Shown here one piece after another: positions 6,060-6,705 of a stretch of DNA of 6,705 nucleotides; positions within the stretch are counted from its first letter, which is position 1, and each line of letters begins with the position of its first letter. Below the pieces are notes generated by a model that had not been told where the DNA came from, made no database searches, and was given only the letters and a program-made list of their open reading frames with translations. Position numbers and translations under genes: made by a program. This stretch comes from Hyphomicrobiales bacterium. GTDB lineage: Bacteria > Pseudomonadota > Alphaproteobacteria > Rhizobiales > Beijerinckiaceae. Location: NCBI GenBank assembly GCA_003567055.1, contig PXAW01000254.1, positions 1 to 6,705 on the forward strand. Reading direction: 5' to 3'.

Positions 6060-6455
6060 ATGCGCCATCATACCCCCGACACCATCCGCCCGCCCTTCGC
6101 CAATTACGCCCATGCGGTGGAGGTGCCGCCGGGCGCGCGGCTGCTCTTCGCCTCCGGCCAGCTGGGCATCACCCGCGACGATGACGTGCCGGAGGATGCC
6201 GAGGCACAGGCGGATCTGTGTTTCGAGGCGATTGCCGCGGTGCTCGCCAGTGCGGGCATGGAGATGGCGGATATCGTGCGCATCAACGCCTTCGTTTCCG
6301 ACCGCGCCCATCTCCAGCCATACATGCGCGCCCGCGACCGCCATGTGGCGGATCCGCCGCCGGCCTCCACGCTGATGATCGTCTCCGGCTTCGCCCGGGA
6401 CGTGTTCAAGGTGGAGGTCGAGGTGATCGCCGCCCGCGCGGAGGCCGATGCGTGA
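6060..6455 (+). CDS. RidA/YjgF/UK114-superfamily protein lacking the catalytic arginine
   Basis: A 131-residue cytoplasmic protein, the normal single-domain length for the family, which forms trimers with active sites at subunit interfaces. Family marks are LLFASGQLGI (28-37), DLCFEAIAAVLASAG (52-66), IVRINAFVSD (72-81) and the C-terminal VEVEVIAAR (118-126). Canonical RidA enzymes hydrolyse reactive enamines and imines and use an arginine in a PAR(S/T) motif. Here the motif reads PAST (101-104), with serine where the arginine should be, placing the protein among the arginine-less Rid subgroups with no settled activity. The ATG at 6060 is chosen because GGAAAG lies six bases upstream and the preserved fold begins about 14 residues later. 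It is divergent from the transporter operon and 39 bp before the creatininase-family gene, so the two probably share a transcript. A role in degrading the same substrate, as RutC does for pyrimidines, is inference. Confidence 0.88.
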   Translation: MRHHTPDTIRPPFANYAHAVEVPPGARLLFASGQLGITRDDDVPEDAEAQADLCFEAIAAVLASAGMEMADIVRINAFVSDRAHLQPYMRARDRHVADPPPASTLMIVSGFARDVFKVEVEVIAARAEADA

Positions 6456-6494
6456 GCGCTGCCCGTTCCTTTTGCAATGCCGGATGAATTGACG

Positions 6495-6705
6495 ATGCCC
6501 GCAACTGATTGGCTCTCCCTGAGCACCGAGGATTTCGCCACCCGCGACATGAGCCGCGCCATTGCGGTGCTGCCGGTCGCCGCAATCGAGCAGCACGGGC
6601 CGCATCTGCCCGTGGGTGTCGATACGCTGATCGCGCAGGGCTATCTCGACCGCGTGCGCGCGCTCGCCCCCGATGATCTGGATCTGCTCCTCCTGCCCGT
6701 GCAGA
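6495..6705 (+). CDS. Creatininase-family amidohydrolase (N-terminal part, cut by window edge)
   Basis: The frame is open from ATG 6495 to the right edge (70 codons). The segment AIAVLPVAAIEQHGPHLPVG (22-41) followed by VDT is the N-terminal signature of the creatininase / creatinine amidohydrolase family. E32, H34 and D43 have the same spacing as metal ligands E34, H36 and D45 of Pseudomonas creatininase. The second metal-binding half lies outside the window. Members hydrolyse cyclic amides or formamides (creatinine, the FAPy intermediate of archaeal flavin synthesis, an MftE peptide bond, and others), so the reaction here is open. A second in-frame ATG at 6477 (MPDELT extension) is possible; neither start has a strong Shine-Dalgarno. 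It lies just downstream of the RidA-like gene and is probably co-transcribed with it. Confidence 0.85.
   Translation, partial: MPATDWLSLSTEDFATRDMSRAIAVLPVAAIEQHGPHLPVGVDTLIAQGYLDRVRALAPDDLDLLLLPVQ

Noticed and set aside
4798..6375. A 525-codon open frame on the plus strand
   Set aside because: It is antisense to the binding-protein gene, whose signal peptide and family motifs are clear, and it then runs out of frame into the RidA-like gene. No domain is visible.

Overview
The window is GC-rich, gene-dense and uses GC-ending codons. Together with the gene families present, this suggests an alphaproteobacterium (Hyphomicrobiales- or Rhodobacterales-like). That placement is inference: there is no rRNA or other marker gene here.

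Layout. Five genes run leftward on the minus strand, in transcription order from right to left: a periplasmic THI5/NMT1-type substrate-binding protein (4846-5862), an ABC ATPase (3799-4653), an ABC permease (2861-3790), a cytosine-deaminase-like amidohydrolase (1470-2831), and a GlcD-type FAD-dependent oxidase (1-1409) that leaves the window just short of its expected C-terminus. A divergent plus-strand unit begins at 6060 with a RidA-superfamily protein (6060-6455), followed by the N-terminus of a creatininase-family amidohydrolase (from 6495) cut by the right edge.

Together these look like one uptake-and-breakdown cluster for a small nitrogen-containing heterocycle (pyrimidine-, triazine- or creatinine-like). 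The binding protein, ATPase and permease would import it. The metal-dependent deaminase and the creatininase-family enzyme would hydrolyse exocyclic or ring C-N bonds. The flavoprotein would oxidise an intermediate. The RidA-like protein may handle a reactive intermediate. The substrate cannot be read from the sequence.

The 197-bp divergent spacer (5863-6059) carries the strongest regulatory signal. Upstream of the binding-protein gene is a near-consensus sigma-54 -24/-12 element with exact 10-base spacing. Its sequence is mirrored 66 bp away as a perfect 13-bp inverted repeat in front of the RidA-like gene. Sigma-54 control would fit a nitrogen-scavenging role. Other unusual points are a 17-bp tandem duplication of the ribosome-binding/start region of the oxidase gene that creates a 12-codon leader ORF, an apparent insertion of about 14 residues in the EAA loop of the permease, loss of the catalytic arginine in the RidA-like protein, a perfect hairpin after the binding-protein gene, and a 14-bp palindrome before the ATPase gene. 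No tRNA, rRNA, mobile element or CRISPR array was seen, and no stretch over 300 bp lacks a gene.
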